A DNA stretch of 64,000 nucleotides from Amorphophallus konjac (GCA_022559845.1 JAHNEJ010000082.1:1-64000), one strand, 5' to 3'; shown: positions 10,206 to 22,236, counted from the first letter of the stretch. Translations and numbers: made by a program. The notes: a model not told the origin generated them from the sequence alone.

Positions 10206-12639
10206 GTGGGGTGGATGAATGGTGCGGAAGAGGGTGTGGTGGAAAGGATGATGGGTGAGGGGTTGGTGGTAGCAGGTGCGAGAGGAAGTGGTGATATAAA
10301 GGTAGGCAGAGGTGTAGTGAGTGGAGGGTTAGATGGAGGTGTGGTGATAGCGGGAGTGAGTAATGTGTGAGAGACAGGCGGTGGAGTAGGAATTGATGAA
10401 AGGACAAACGGTGTAGCAGGCGGAGGAGGGTTTTGGTATGTAAGGATGGTAGGAGCGGAAGGAGTGCGGAAGTTGTGGTGAAGGGCCATGACTTGCGGCG
10501 TAGAGCTGTCATCGTCAAAGGACCACTCGGCATTAGGGGCCGGGGGTTGAACTACATTGACCTGGGCTGGCGCCGGTGGCTGAGGTTGTGGAGCGGGAAG
10601 GTGGTTCAACATTGGGTTCTGATGGATCCCCAAGTCTTGAACCGGCTGTTGTTACTGTTGCGGCTGCTGCTGCGGCTGCGGTGCCTATTGTTGCTACACT
10701 TTTGCCTCGGCGGCTGCCTTCTTTTCTCTTTAATTTATGTAATGGGCCTATGCATTTCAGCCCAATCAATCCTTTGTCCTTCATGGAGGTCATAGACCAA
10801 ATCCCTGAACTGAAAACACCCTTCAATAGTATGTCCTGGCTGCCTGTGGAACATACAGTACTTTGTCTGATCAACGGTCGGGTTCCAGTTGGGCCGTTCC
10901 GGAGGGAGTTGTATAGCACTAACTGACATGAGAGCTGAGAAGATATCTGTGAGGGTTTCTGGCAGGGGTGGGTACTGTGCTCTTTTAGGAGCCGGGCGCT
11001 TGTTGTTGTTGTTGTAGCCGTTGGGTGGAGGGACATTATGGTATTGCGGAGGCTGTGGAGGTTGTTGCGGAGAGGTAAAGGTGTTTTGTGGAGTGGAGAA
11101 AGTAGGCGGAGGGTTTTGTGGAATGGTTGGGAAGTTTTGTGGAGCAGGGTTTTGCGGAGTGCGGGGATTTTGCGAAAAGCGGAAAGGTGCGGCTTGGAAG
11201 GGGAAGGTAACGGCTTGAACTTGTTCATTGGTCTGGACCCCCTCGGTGACAGGCCCTTGAGATTTCTTATGGTATTTTGGCTTTTGGTTCTCAAAGAGCG
11301 AGTGGATGGGGGAGTCTTTGAACTGTATTTGAATGAACCGCACCCAGCTATAGAGTTGGTGCATGTTGGCTATATCATTCATCGCCAAGATGTTTCGGAA
11401 GGTCGGAGTAGCATTAGAAGTAAGTAGCTTGACCTTCTCTTCCTCCGGAATATGGCCTGGAACCCTGGCGGCCATCTGCCTCCATCTATCAGCATAGGTA
11501 GCAAATTCCTCATCGGGCTTCATTTTCTCGGCCACCAAGTCTGTGAAAGAATATTCTGAACTAACCCTGTCTTGAAACCGTTGGATAAATTTATCTTTCA
11601 CTATTTTAAAGCTCTTGGCATCCTCAAGCGACAGAGAATAGAACCATTTCAGTGCAACCCCATCCAATGATCGGCAGAACAAATACGCCATGAGACGATC
11701 ATCATACTGAAATTGGGTCGATTCATATAAAAAGTCCCTCACATGAATAAAGGGATTGCCATTCCCATCATACTTGCGGTAATTAGGGAGCACATATTGC
11801 GGAGGGAATCGGATGTTTTGGAAGCTGGGGATTGGAACATCTGCCAAGGATTGTGGGCCAACCCATTTTTGGAGGAAATCAATCTGTTGTTGCATGGCGG
11901 CCCACTTATCAAGTAGTTCCTGCTCCCTAGATGGAGTAGGGGTAGTGAGAGACGAAGGTTGAAATTAAGGAGCAGAAGGATGGACTGTTGTAGGAGGTGA
12001 AAGCTCATAAGAAGGAGCAGAAGGATAAACAGCCAAGGTAGGGAGTCCATAAGAAGGATATTGGGCCGGAGACTGACCCGGATTAGAATGGACTTGGGCA
12101 ACCCCTTGCTGAGGGCGCAAGAAATCTGAAGGGCCAACAAGGACTTGTGGCACCGATGGGCTGGACATGTGATGATCCACCTGAATAAACGGAGGGAGAG
12201 TAGACTTTCCCTTGTCAGAAAATTGCTAGGCCGAAGCGGAAGATTGGCCCATTTCCATACCAGAAAAGGTGATGGTCCGAGGTTGGACCAGAGTAAGATC
12301 AATTGGAGTGGGCTGGATGGAGGGCCCACCAACTCTAGACTGGTCGATGGAAAGATTAGATTGGCCTTGCGCAATCGTGGGATGTGGGGTATTGGACCCC
12401 TGCATGGCCTGATAGACAGCCTGGAGTTGGGCCGGATCCAACTGGGCCATCATTTGGAGAATGGAGCCAGCAGAAGGAGAAGAGAAGGAAGGAGTGGTTT
12501 GGCCGCCCTCCATAGGGACGGAGGATGGAAGAGGGGCAGACCCCTCTCCAGACGGGAATGAGATAACCCTAGAAGGGTTTTCATGAAGCCCTTGAGGGAG
12601 AGACTCCTCTTGGGACCGGGGAGGATTGAAAGAAGCCAT
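10206..12639 (-). pseudogene. Gag of the older Ogre/Tat-like element
   Basis: A single minus frame runs from Met at 12639 to 10735, broken by an in-frame TAG at 12226-12228 and TAA at 11965-11967. The first ~240 codons are a Pro/Ser/Gln-rich N-terminal region. The capsid domain (about 11895-11200) has the gypsy pattern YDGNGNPFIHVRDF, then LKWFYSL, then FIQRFQ. A linker of Pro/Gln/Asn follows, then a zinc-knuckle-like C-x2-H-x4-H-x4-C (CMFHRQPGHTIEGC), as in Tat gags. Beyond 10735 the Pro-rich tail continues in a shifted frame to the LTR fragment at 10205. Its leader, PBS and LTR lie across the 12963-51791 insertion, at 51797-56423. No pol of this element is visible. Confidence 0.82.
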
Positions 12640-12957
12640 GATGGATTCGAAGAGCGGATTGGAGTAGATTTTAGAGAAGGAATTGACCCTAGAAGATGAC
12701 TCTAATGGACGAAGATAACTCCACATGCAACGGAAGACCTTAACAAAAGCAAACAACACACAACAAACACACAATGAGTGATCGAACTTAGATGACTTTA
12801 ATAAAGATGTAAGTGAAAACAAGATGACAACACTCACGTCCAACCAAGTTACTTTAGATGATGCAACAAGATTTTTATGATTTGCTCCTTTAGAACCTTA
12901 GTGATTTGATTACGATGTGCTCTCCACAATAGGTTCCTAATAGGAAAGGATGGGTGA
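12640..12957 (-). other. Leader of the older element, left part
   Basis: Untranslated, moderately A/T-rich, between the gag start and the insertion site of the large element. It continues at 51797-52399 once the insertion and one CTTGG copy are removed. I see no coding potential. Confidence 0.6.
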
Positions 12958-12962
12958 CTTGG
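12958..12962. repeat. Target-site duplication CTTGG (left)
   Basis: The five bases directly before LTR start TGTGGACG are CTTGG. The same five bases follow the other LTR at 51792-51796. An exact 5-bp duplication proves a single insertion whose ends have not recombined. Confidence 0.95.
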
Positions 12963-13977
12963 TGTGGACGCACTAAAATTTTCTCGTTCAGGGCGGGTGT
13001 TTCGTCTACCTATTATTCTCTTGTTGGTTTATTCGTTTATTGGGTGTGTGGGCGTGCCAGTCACCGGAGTGACAATTTATTCGGGCTCCGAAGAGCCCAT
13101 GGTGCGCTCAATCTGACGTCGTCAGACGATTGTGTGGTTCGTGTCGGGACCATATCCCGTCATGCCATAAAGGTCACAGCGTCATTTACATCCCCCTTAC
13201 GTGGGAATACCCTTGATTAATTACCGAAATTAGGGGCCCTACGGCCAAAAATAAATAATACTAACTGCGCGAGAAGGGGACAGGAATAAATCACACTAAA
13301 GTCCACATCAGGATACGAGCCATTGGCCATGTCGGTCACTCGCGGGCCTTTTCATATTCGGACTCGGGTCTGTGATAGAAACGCGACGGAAATCGAGGTG
13401 GACCCGTTCAAATGTCTGCCGAACGCACGGCAATTTTAATGATGGCTCGGAAGGGATCCGGGGCGAGAAACGAATCCGGTCTGATTAGAATTTCGGCCCG
13501 AGACCAGGTCGGGGCCTGGCCATATCAGGATGATTCCCAAGACTCGGGCCCGGCCTGAGAGGGCGGCATCACTGTTCCTTCTGCGTCGAGTCACGGAGAG
13601 GGGGGGCTGCAATGTAGAATTATTAATACCTTATAATGTTTTATCATTATTGTTCTTATTACCCCGTTGCTTGTTCCTTTTTCCGCATCTGTTCCGGGTG
13701 ATTTCCCTCGTCTTGCTCATTGCCATTATTGCCCTTTTTTTTATTATTATTATTATTATTACCACTCATTTCATTCATCATCATTCATTTTTTTTATACG
13801 GATATGTTCAAGTTTATTTATTCATCATGACTTTTATTAGTTTGTCGGTGCTGCCATTAGATGCCTATATGTACATATATATGTGTATTCATGTATTATA
13901 TATATATATATGTTTATTATTATTATTTTTTGGGAGAGTTGACCCTTGGTGTGTTGAAAGAGGGGCTAAAAAAAAGG

Positions 13978-14206
13978 GGTGTACCGCTGAAGGAAGGTGG
14001 GTAGAAGAGTGTGCCGGCGAAGGGCGGGGATGGGTGCCGCTGAAGGGCCAAAGGTGGTGTACCGGCGAAGGAAGGCAGAGGTGTGCCGGCGAAGGGCTAG
14101 AGCTGTGTGCCGCTGAAGGGCTTAAGGAGGGTGTACCGGTGGAGGCCTCAAGGCAGTGTACCGCTGGGGGGGAGCCTGAAGAGTGTATCGGCGAAGAAAA
14201 AAGGGG
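13978..14206. repeat. GTGTRCCGSYGAAGG repeat cluster
   Basis: About eight degenerate units of roughly 25-33 bp, each containing GTGTGCCGGCGAAGGGC or GTGTACCGCTGAAGG. The counterpart in the other LTR is at 48081-48303. Smaller clusters lie near 15120-15310 and 15800-16060. The same unit recurs in the internal region at 20078-20480. Confidence 0.8.
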
Positions 14207-14215
14207 GGATAACAT

Positions 14216-15110
14216 AAAGTCTGTACATTCATCAGCCCCAAAGTTTGTACATTGTCTATCCAACCAGCATATCAAGTCTATACATCCTTCAGCTCAAAGT
14301 ATGTACGTTGCCAATTGACTGCAGCTCACAGTCTGTACATTAGCTGCTCAAAGTCTGTACATTGGCCAATTCAAAGTCTATACATTGCCCTTTGGCTGCA
14401 GTTCAAAGTCTATACACTGTCCCTTGGCTGCAGTTCAAAGCCTGCACATTGGGAGACTCAAAGTCTATACATCGTTCATCGGCTGCAGCTCAGAGTCTAT
14501 ACATTGTAGCTCAGAGTCCGTACATCGGCCAACCCAAAGTCTGTACATCAGCCAGGCCAGAGTCTATACATCCTTCAGCTCAAAGTCTGTACATTGGCCT
14601 ATTGACTGCAGCTCAAAGTCTGTACATTGGCTGCTCAAAGTCTATACATTACATCTCAAAGTCTGTACATTCCAGCTCAAAGTCTGTACGTTGATGCCCA
14701 AAGTCTGTACGCTGCAGCACAAAGTCTGTACGTTGCAGCATGAAGTCTGTACGTTGCAACATGAAGTCTATACATTGGCCACAAAGTCTATACACTGCAG
14801 CACAAAGTCTGTACATTGCAGCATGAAGTCTGCACATTCTAACATGAAGTCTATACATCGCCCATCCCAAAGTCTGTACGCTGCAGCACAAAGTCTGTAC
14901 GTCGCAGCATGAAGTCTATACATTGGTCAACCCAAAGTCTGTACGTTGCAGCACAAAGTCTATACGTTGCAGCATGAAGTCTGTACATTGGTCAACCCAA
15001 AGTCTGTACACTGCAGCACAAAGTCTGTACGTTGTCCCTTGGCTACAGCTCGAAGTCTATACATTGCTTGTTGCTGTGTTTGTGCGTCAATCTGCCAAGT
15101 CTATACATTG
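14216..15110. repeat. AAGTCTRTACATT motif array, ~37 copies
   Basis: Plus-strand consensus AAAGTCTGTACATT or AAGTCTATACATT (reverse complement AATGTAYAGACTT). Copies are spaced 21-24 bp or 32-34 bp with very few exceptions. Spacers often contain CTGCAG. The motif is much better conserved than the spacers, which suggests that the motif and its phasing are selected. The counterpart is 48323-49217. The same motif fills the LTRs of the unrelated copia element at 21869-31191. Confidence 0.93.
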
Positions 15111-16924
15111 GGTTCCACTGAGATGGTGGATGAGGGTGTACCGGCAAAGAGGGAGAGGCAATGGGGGGGAGTGTGCCGCTGAACGGCCAGGAGTGTGTGT
15201 CGTTGAAGGGCTGTTGGAGTGTGCCGCTGACGACGGGCAGTGTGTACCGCTGAAGGCTTTCTAGAGTGTGCCATTGGAGGTTGGGAAGGGCGTACCGTTG
15301 GAGGCTAAGGATGGATGTTCCACTGAAGGCGGTTTGGGGTTGGAAATGTCAAGGGGGGGATCCACTCTCCCTATGTTTCTCTTAAGGCTTTTCTTTTCTT
15401 CTTTTCTTGATTCTCAGGTGGCTTTATGCAAATTTTCTTTCCTCCTTATTTTGCCCAGCCTTCTCCCAGGGGTCTGACAGCTGGTGTATCAAGTTGTTAA
15501 TTGGTTTAGTTCTTCTCATGCCATTGACAGTGTTTTGCTTAGTTAGAGAGCTTCACCATTACTAGTTCCATTCGTTTGTTACTTCCTTTTACCCTTTTAA
15601 TGTGTTTATTATTTTCTAACAAAAATTTGGCAGCATCTCCCCTCGACCCGAGCGTAAGGGAGATACAGGGAACGCGCCCACATGGAGTGGCGGAACCCGA
15701 CAACTGGAGGTGGGCACCCGGAGGCGGCAACACCTTTATAGAACCTCGGCAAACACGAAGAAAATGATGAACGGGAGCCTTCTAATGCTGGACAGGGTAG
15801 ACGGGGGTTTGGCCAAGCCGTACCGGCCACGGACGAGCATAGGGTGTGCCGAGCTAGGAAGGCTAAGGGCGTACCGTTGAGGCACAAAAGGGGGAGGTGT
15901 ACCGCTGAGGGCTATTATGGGATGTGCCGGCCAAGGGCCGAAAAAGTGTGCCACTGATGGCCGCTATAGGGTGTAGCGGCCAAGGGTTGAGAGGGCGTAC
16001 CGGTGAAGGCCCCTAAAGCAAGGCGTGCCGGCGAAGACCGCTAAGGCCATGCCGGGGAGGAAGACTCAGGATGGGCTGCTGAGAAGGAGGGTTAAGGGCC
16101 AAGAGTGGGCCACTGGTGACTGGGTGTTCCGGAAGAGGAGGAGGGTTTCTCTCCCGCCGAGCAGATGGGCACAACTGATGGCCTTAGAAGAGGGCAAAGA
16201 ACCCATGAGGCCAAGGATCACACGAAAGCAATCACATCGCTATGGAGACTCCAAAAACACCGGAGAAAAGGAGAAATGGAGGAGAAAAAGAACGAACAAC
16301 ACATCATACACCATGAAAACTAGCGTAAACCAACAGAAATAACGGAGAAACCCAAGGAGGGTGATTTTCATCCATGGGGAGCAAGGGGCCGTGGCCCTAT
16401 ACACACATTACAAAAGGTGCCCAAGCCGCGGCTATAGACAAGGAAGGAACCCAAAGAAAGAAAGAACGGAAAGGGGAAGGACATAGCACAAAAGAGGAGT
16501 AGGTGTTGGGGATCGAAGCAGGGACAATCGTCCACTACCCTTTCCCCCACCTTCCCCCACTACATCAAGCTCTCTCTCTCTTACTCTCGCTCCTGCCCGG
16601 TGGTCGTCGGAGGGGACTCACGCCGGAGCTCTTCTTCTTCTCTTCTCTCTTCTCTTCCTCTCTTGCGTGTGTGCCTTCCGTCTGTCTGTCCCCCCCTCCC
16701 CCCTTTTTTCTTGGAATGGGAGTGCCTTTATACTCCCAGCAGCGGGAGCCTTCGAGCACGACCGTCGGAGGCGGGAAGTGGCTCGTGATGATGGGGTTTG
16801 ACTCCCCCTGTCCTGGCTGCCAGGGGAGTAGCCCGCGTGGCCCAACCGTTGGCTGACACCTCAGAGAGCTTACTGCGCGCCAAGGATGCATAGGGCATGG
16901 GCACCACGTCGTCTGGCCGTTGAA

Positions 16925-17432
16925 AAGACTTCACGCTGTGCCGCTGGTGCGATGAACAAGTGTGCCGTAGGAGGGCCAAAAGGGCGTGTCGTTGAACGCT
17001 GCTAAAGCGTGCCGTGGGAGGCCCACAGAAGTGTACCGTTAGAAGCCCCTGGGGGCGTGCCGCTGAGGGCCTAAAGGGCTGTGCCGCTGGGTAGGGCGGA
17101 GGGTGTGCCGCTGAGGGCCTATGATCGCGTGCCGCTGAAGCCCCCCAAGGGGGTGTGCCGCTGAAGACCAAAGGGGTTGTGCCGCTGAACAGCTCGAGGG
17201 CGTACCAGTGAGGCCCATTGGGGTGTGCCGCTGAGGGCCTGTGAGGGGCGTGCCGCTAAAGCCTCCTGAGGGCGTGCCGCTGGAGACCCCCTGGAGGTGT
17301 ACCGCTGAAGCCCTCCCTGGGGGTGTGCCGCCTGGGGGCTTGGGTGTGCCGCTGAAGGGCTCCCATGGGCGTACCGCTGGAGAGGGGCCAGGGGCATGCC
17401 GCTGAAGGGCCTTGGGCGTACCGTCGAACGGC
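16925..17432. repeat. GTGTGCCGCTGAAGGGC repeat cluster near the outer LTR end
   Basis: About 18 units, period about 25-35 bp, with the core G(T/C)GTGCCGCTGA(A/G)GGCC. In element orientation it lies at the start of U3. The counterpart is 51046-51540. Minus-strand frames reading AAHP/SGTP/QRYA are artefacts of this repeat. Confidence 0.85.
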
Positions 17433-17679
17433 TAAATGGGCAATTTTGAGCCCGTTGTGAGCACGAGTTGTGGCCCGTTTGATTTTCTTTGAGACCCATG
17501 GATTGTGGGGCTCTTGGTGGTTGGTTTCTATTCACTGTCGTGACTCCGGAGATGCCTTCACGGCAGTGAGGACATTTGGGGGATCCGGATGATCAGTCTC
17601 TCTGGGGCTTCTTCACCCGGTGCCGTCGTTGATGCCAGGCCGAGCATGATATCTCGGTATGTAATTTTTGGTGTCCACA

Positions 17680-17692
17680 AATGCCCCCCACC
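17680..17692 (-). promoter_or_regulatory. Polypurine tract of the large element
   Basis: On the minus strand GGGTGGGGGGCATT abuts the 3' LTR, the expected place for a PPT. It confirms the minus orientation together with the PBS at 47071. Confidence 0.8.
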
Positions 17693-17767
17693 CACGGGTA
17701 GCGCAGGCGAAGGATGAGCCGGGCGGTGCCCGCGAGTGTACTGGCCCCTTTTTCTCTTTGCTGGTGC

Positions 17768-18440
17768 CGACAGAGTGTCGGGAAGCTGATATGATTTGTT
17801 GTCTCTTAATCTCTTCGCCAGTGCCAACATGGTGCCGAGAGCTAACCTAGTTTGTCGATCTCTTGGTCTCTTCGTCAGTGCCGACAGGGTGTCGGGAGCT
17901 GACATGCTTTGTTGGTCTTTTCTTCTCTTCGTCGATCTCTTGGTCTCTTCGTCAGTGCCGACAGGGTGCCGGGAGCTGACCTGGTTTGTTGGTCTCTTGG
18001 TCTCTTCGTCAGTGCCGACAGGGCGTCGGGAGCCGACCTGGTTTGTTGTCTCTTGGTCTCTTCGTCAGCGCCGACAGGGTGTCGGGAGTTGACCTGGTTT
18101 GTTGATCTCTTGGTCTCTTCATCAACGCCGACAGGGTGTCGGGAGCTGACTTGGTTTGTTGTCTCTTGGTCTCTTCGTCGGCGCCGACAGGGTGTCGGGA
18201 ACTGACCCGGTTTGTTGTTCTCTTGGTCTCTTCGCCAGTGCCGACAGGGTGTCGGGAGCTGACCTGGTTTGTTGTCTCTTGGTCTCTTCGTCAGTGCCGA
18301 CAGGGTGTCGGGAGCTGACCTGGTTTGTTGTCTCTTGGTCTCTTCGTCAGTGTCGACAGGGCGTCGGGAGCTGACCTGGTTTGTTGTCTCTTGGTCTCTT
18401 CGTCAGCATCGACAGGGTGTCGGGAGCTGACCTGTTTTGT
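17768..18440 (+). repeat. Twelve ~56-bp tandem repeats with an internal hairpin
   Basis: Unit: CTTGGTCTCTTCGTCAGTGC, then CCGACAGGGTGTCGG, then GAGCTGACCTGGTTTGTTG. The middle part is an inverted repeat (CCGACA-ggg-TGTCGG). Twelve units occur, the second and fourth slightly irregular in spacing. The array is internal to the element, close to the PPT. Open frames across it (VSSSVPTGCRELTWF) merely reflect a period near 56-57 bp. Confidence 0.9.
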
Positions 18441-19242
18441 TGTTCTCTTCCTTTCTTTTCTTTCTCTTTTCTTCTTCTTTTTTTTTTGAACCACATTACC
18501 GATACAAGCGCCCTTTCGGGTTTTCGCCGGTACCGGCCCCCTCTTGCTTTTGCCCACGCGCCCTCACCGGTTTTCACGCGGCGGGTTACGTACCCGATTT
18601 TGCCTGTAGCACCCTTTCGGGTTTTCGCCACAGCCGGGTTGTTGCCATTTTTACCCTTGTCCCCGTGTGGGGGCAAGTCCGGCGGGGTATCTCTATTTTT
18701 AACCCCATTTTCTTTTCTTCTTTTCCTTTCTTTTTTTTGACAAGCGAGTGGTACGCGAGTGTCGGCTAGGGCTCGAAGCCTTGCGCCGGAAGGTAAGGCT
18801 CGTTCGTTGGCAAGAAGAAAATGCCAGCGCAACAGGAGAATTCTTGCCGATTCGGACGTAGGGTCCATAACGGCAATATTGGATGGAGTGGGTGGCTAGG
18901 GCACGAGGCCTTGCGCTGGAAAGGGACTTATTCGTTGGCAAGGGACTAATGCCAACGCAAGGATAGAGATTCTGCCGATCTGGGCGTAAGGCCCGTGATG
19001 GCGATTTTGTATGATGGGAGGTGGCTGAGGCACGAGGCTACGTGCCAGGGAAGGACTTGCTTGTTGGCGGGGTAGTGGTGTCATGAGCGCGTTGTGGACG
19101 GGGATAAAGTCGTCCCCACTTGTACGGACGCCCGTCCGCATAGGATCGTGGGGGTGGAACGTTCCCTGAAGACACCTATCATTGTACGTTATTGACTCAC
19201 ACATCCATACATGCGAGTAGATGCGTACGAAGGTATACGCAC
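18441..19242. other. Internal untranslated region of the large element
   Basis: C/T-rich at first, then GC-rich DNA with two or three weakly similar blocks (CGAAGCCTTGCGCCGGAAGG near 18773, then 18900 and 19022). No protein family is recognisable on either strand. Confidence 0.5.
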
Positions 19243-19366
<124 letters not shown>

Positions 19367-19379
19367 TTATATATTTATT

Positions 19380-19697
19380 TTTTTTCTTTGTTTTTTTTAT
19401 TTTCTCCTTTTATTCCTTTCTCTTCTTCATCCTTTTTATTTTCCTCTCTTCCTCTTTTTTTTCTCTTCCCTTTTCATTCTCCCCTTTTTCTCTTCTTCTT
19501 CTTTTTTTTATTTTCTCCTCCTCTCTTTTTTTCTTCTCTCTTCTTTTTTTTTTAAATCTATCTTTCCTCTTCTCCCTTTTTTTTATTTCCCCCATTCCTT
19601 TCTTTTCCCTTTTTTATTTCCTTTTCTCTCTTCTCCTCCTTTTCCTTTTTCTCCTTTTTCCTTCCCTCTTTTTTTTCTTCCCCCCCCCTTTTTTTCA
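19380..19697. repeat. Polypyrimidine tract upstream of the antisense gene
   Basis: More than 90% C/T on the plus strand for about 300 bp, ending at the TATA box of the antisense gene. A similar tract lies at 36940-37205 beyond the other end of the gene. Confidence 0.85.
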
Positions 19698-19705
19698 TAT
19701 AAAAG
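19698..19705 (+). promoter_or_regulatory. Candidate TATA box of the antisense gene
   Basis: CATATAAAAGGGGCGGGG on the plus strand, about 1.07 kb before the ATG at 20768. It would start transcription opposite to gag-pol. A leader intron would explain the distance: donor GCCGAG|GTGAGG at 19887, acceptor TTTGCAG at 20757-20763. Confidence 0.55.
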
Positions 19706-19886
19706 GGGCGGGGTGGCGTGGTGAGCCACCCCCCTCATTCGAACCTCCTCTCTTCCCCCTCTCTTTTCTCTCTCCCTGGTGACCGAGCGGACGGAGCCCC
19801 CCCCTCGTCCTTCCTCTTCTCTTTCTTCTCCGGCACCGGACGCCCACTTCGCCACTGTCGTTGTCATCGCCCTCTCCACCGCCGAG

Positions 19887-20763
19887 GTGAGGAGGCGGCC
19901 ACAGAGGGGTCTCCCCCCTCCTTTTTTTATTTCTCCCCTCTTCTTCCTCTTTTCCTTCTCCCCTCCATCTGGTAACGGCGGAGCCCTAGGCTCCTCTCTT
20001 CTTTCTTCTTCCCCTTTTCTTCTCCTCCTCTCCAGTCTTTTCACCGTCGTGGGGAACCGTCGGCCGGGCGTGCCATGGCCGACGGTGGGGAGCGTGCCGG
20101 GTTGAGGGCACAGGGCGTGCCGTGGGTGAGGGGCGCAGGCGCACCGGGGAAGCGATGCGCCAAGTGTGCCGGGGGAGGGCGCTGGGGCCGTGCCGGTGAG
20201 CGGGAGCTGAGGGCATACCGGCAGGGGCTATCTGAGCGTGCCGGGGAAGCACCAAGGGGGCTGTGCCGGCGAAGCCGTCGTTGGGGGTGCCGGTGAGGGT
20301 TTCGCCGAGCGTGCCGGGGAACGACCCGACAGAGTGTGCCGCTGGCGGGCTCTCGCGGGCGTGCCGGCGAAGACCCCAAAGGGTGTGCCGGGGAGGCTCC
20401 CAGGAGGTGTACCGGGGAGCGGGCGGAAAGGTGTATCGGGGAAGGCTCTTTAGTTGGTGTGCCGGGGAAGGCAGCCAGGAAGTGTGCTGGCAGGGAGGCT
20501 TTAGGCAGGGGAAGAAGACTTCTATGCTCGGCGGACTTCTCGTGTTGCCTCTCGGGGCCCACCATGACTTTGTTGGGGCCGTCACTCCCTGTGGGCGCGC
20601 ACCCGTGTTTTCCCTTACCCCTCTGGCCTAGGGGAAACTCTGCCGAAATTTCTTCAGAAATTGGCAATGTCTTATTCATTTTACTTGTAGTAGAGTCCCT
20701 TTATAGTTTTCATTTCCTTTTGCCTGTGGCTTATTCTGGTCTTCCATTTGTGTATCTTTGCAG
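19887..20763 (+). other. Predicted leader intron of the antisense gene
   Basis: Donor GTGAGG and acceptor TTTGCAG four bases before the ATG at 20768. It contains the GTGCCGGGGAAG repeats at 20078-20480 and a T-rich 3' end. This is inference from splice signals only. Confidence 0.4.
20078..20480. repeat. Internal GTGCCGGGGAAG repeat cluster
   Basis: About 16 degenerate units with core GTGCCGG(G/C)GAAG, the same type as the GTGTGCCGGCGAAGG clusters in the LTRs. It lies just upstream of the antisense gene. Element-wide sharing suggests either recombination between LTR and internal DNA or a common binding site. Confidence 0.75.
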
Positions 20764-20767
20764 ATAA

Positions 20768-21863
20768 ATGGCTGCCCCAAGTGGTTCTTCTGCCCCTGCT
20801 ACTGCTGTCGGTGCCGACCTTATTCCGCGGGGTCCAGTGCCAGCGGTCACATGGCTCAACGTGGAGGACTTGGACTGGGAGCACGGGGAGATAGCCGCTT
20901 TGGCAGCGTCGTCGGGATCTGACAGTGAGAGCATGGACTTCGGCCGGCTTGCCAGAGTTGAAAGCGGCTTCACATTTGATCGGGCCACCGGGGAGTACCG
21001 GAAGGACTTTCCGAAGGATAGGCACCTTATTCGGTTTCTGAGTCATCTGCGTTCCCGAGAGGGGCGAGATTTCCACGGCATAAAGGCCATCGAACGGGCC
21101 ATCCTGCATGCCCGGGATAGTCTATTATACAGCGTCCCCAGGAGCATTCCAATGTATCTGGTGGGAGAAGCCCGGGAGTGGAAGCCAATCTTGGGGATTG
21201 AGGGGGTGCTACCGGCCGAAGACAAATTGGTGCGAGCACCTCAATTCACTCCGGCAAAATGGGACATGTCTGCCGGGAAGGTGCATGGCGAATCGCCCCG
21301 ATTTGGCTTATTCTTGGCTCCCCTGAAATGGGGTTACAGGGAGGAGCCATTTATCTTAGACTGTCTGGCCATCAGGTTCAAGTATGAACTGTCGCTAGGC
21401 TGGTTCGGGGAGCTGAAGCTTCAAGATGCACACAGCTTCCGTGAAGGGGCGGTGGAGTTTACCGAATACGTACTATTCAACTACGCCCCTCTGCTGGTCC
21501 GAGCTGGTATTTACCATAGTGTTTACGCCTCCCGCTACGGCTACCCCATCTCTAAGGGTCTCTGCTATGGTATGATAGAAGTATTCAGTGCTGAGACCAA
21601 TACTTTTTACACTGCGGAAGGCGAGACCTCCCTGGACCTATGGAGTCTTAGCCAGTTGAGCGGCTTGCCCATTGACGGGGAGCCTTATGAAAAAGTATGC
21701 CTCCCCGACCTGATCAAGGATGAAACCAACGGGGACGGCTATTATTCGCTGGGGTATTCATACCGGTACCTTATGAAGGCATACCGGGAGCTATAACAGT
21801 TGTCGCATGGTGGGAGGTAGCCCGCCCGTGGGGACAGAAAGAGGGTGTGCATGACCCTGTGGC
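20768..21863 (+). pseudogene. Antisense PMD gene of the large element, 5' part
   Basis: Open for 342 codons (20768-21796), then TAA. ATG follows a splice acceptor directly. The N-terminus is Ala/Gly/Pro-rich, then acidic (SGSDSESMDF). The body has the Trp/Tyr-rich character of plant mobile domain proteins, with the ending LSGLPIDGEPYEKV typical of the middle of that domain. Between 21797 and 21863 the frame is disturbed by at least one indel and a stop. The nested copia element interrupts it at 21864-31196, and the domain resumes at 31197. Its orientation is opposite to gag-pol. Extra antisense ORFs, some with PMD similarity, are known in Tat-lineage elements; a role in the element's life cycle is not established. 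Confidence 0.72.
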
Positions 21864-21868
21864 TGCAA
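21864..21868. repeat. Target-site duplication TGCAA (left)
   Basis: TGCAA precedes the LTR start TGTTGGGTTCGG and recurs at 31192-31196 after the other LTR. The target is the antisense PMD gene. Confidence 0.95.
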
Positions 21869-22236
21869 TGTTGGGTTCGGTGCAAGTATTCAGAGGGGGG
21901 GTGAATGAATATATGCCCTTTAAAGACCTTTCGCCCAATTAAAATTTCGCTCAAACAAGATTTCGCTCACTCGATAACTGGAATGCTAACAAGACAAATT
22001 AGACACTCATCTACTGAACCTATGATCAAACACATGGAGCGCCCCTATGCAATCATCTAGCGGAAGCAAATAGATAGAAACATCAAACCACTGCACAAGG
22101 GGTTTTTAGGTGGTTCGGTCCAGCAGACCTACATCCACCCCACACTCAACCCGAGTGTGGCTTCCTGCTGACTCACAGCTTGAACAGCTGGACATCACAG
22201 CTTGAACAGCTGGGCATCACAGCTTGCCATCCGAGG

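Larger units (their letters stand above)
12963..17679 (-). mobile_element. 3' LTR of the large Tat element (4717 bp)
   Basis: It is nearly collinear with 47094-51791. The visible differences are scattered substitutions, small indels and a segment of about 30 bp near 13000-13035 missing from the other LTR. By eye the two differ by a few percent. It contains TGTAYAGACTT (14216-15110) and GTGTGCCGCTGAAGG-type arrays (13978-14206, about 15120-15310, 15800-16060, 16925-17432), and ATT/AT microsatellites (13740-13912). Long frames in it are translations of these repeats, not genes. Confidence 0.95.

Noticed and set aside
14216..15110. CRISPR-like array
   Set aside because: Short motif with short, related, degenerate spacers in a plant LTR. 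There are no cas genes, and the array is duplicated with the LTR.
13889..15264. Frames rich in KSIHCSSKSVH, SLYI or CIDFEESEPMYRL in LTRs (14252-15264, 23344-23892, 30183-30765, 48359-49584)
   Set aside because: They follow the TGTAYAGACTT array in several phases on both strands. Array periods not divisible by three and lack of start context argue against coding.
16728..17535. Long minus frames with AAHP, SGTP and QRYALS repeats (also 50840-51776 and 19986-20679)
   Set aside because: They are readings of the GTGTGCCGCTGAAGG repeats in the LTRs and internal region. They overlap other frames and have no domain.
17796..18374. Frames of VSSSVPTGCRELTWFV type
   Set aside because: They are produced by the 56-bp tandem array. 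Each shift of phase yields another similar frame.
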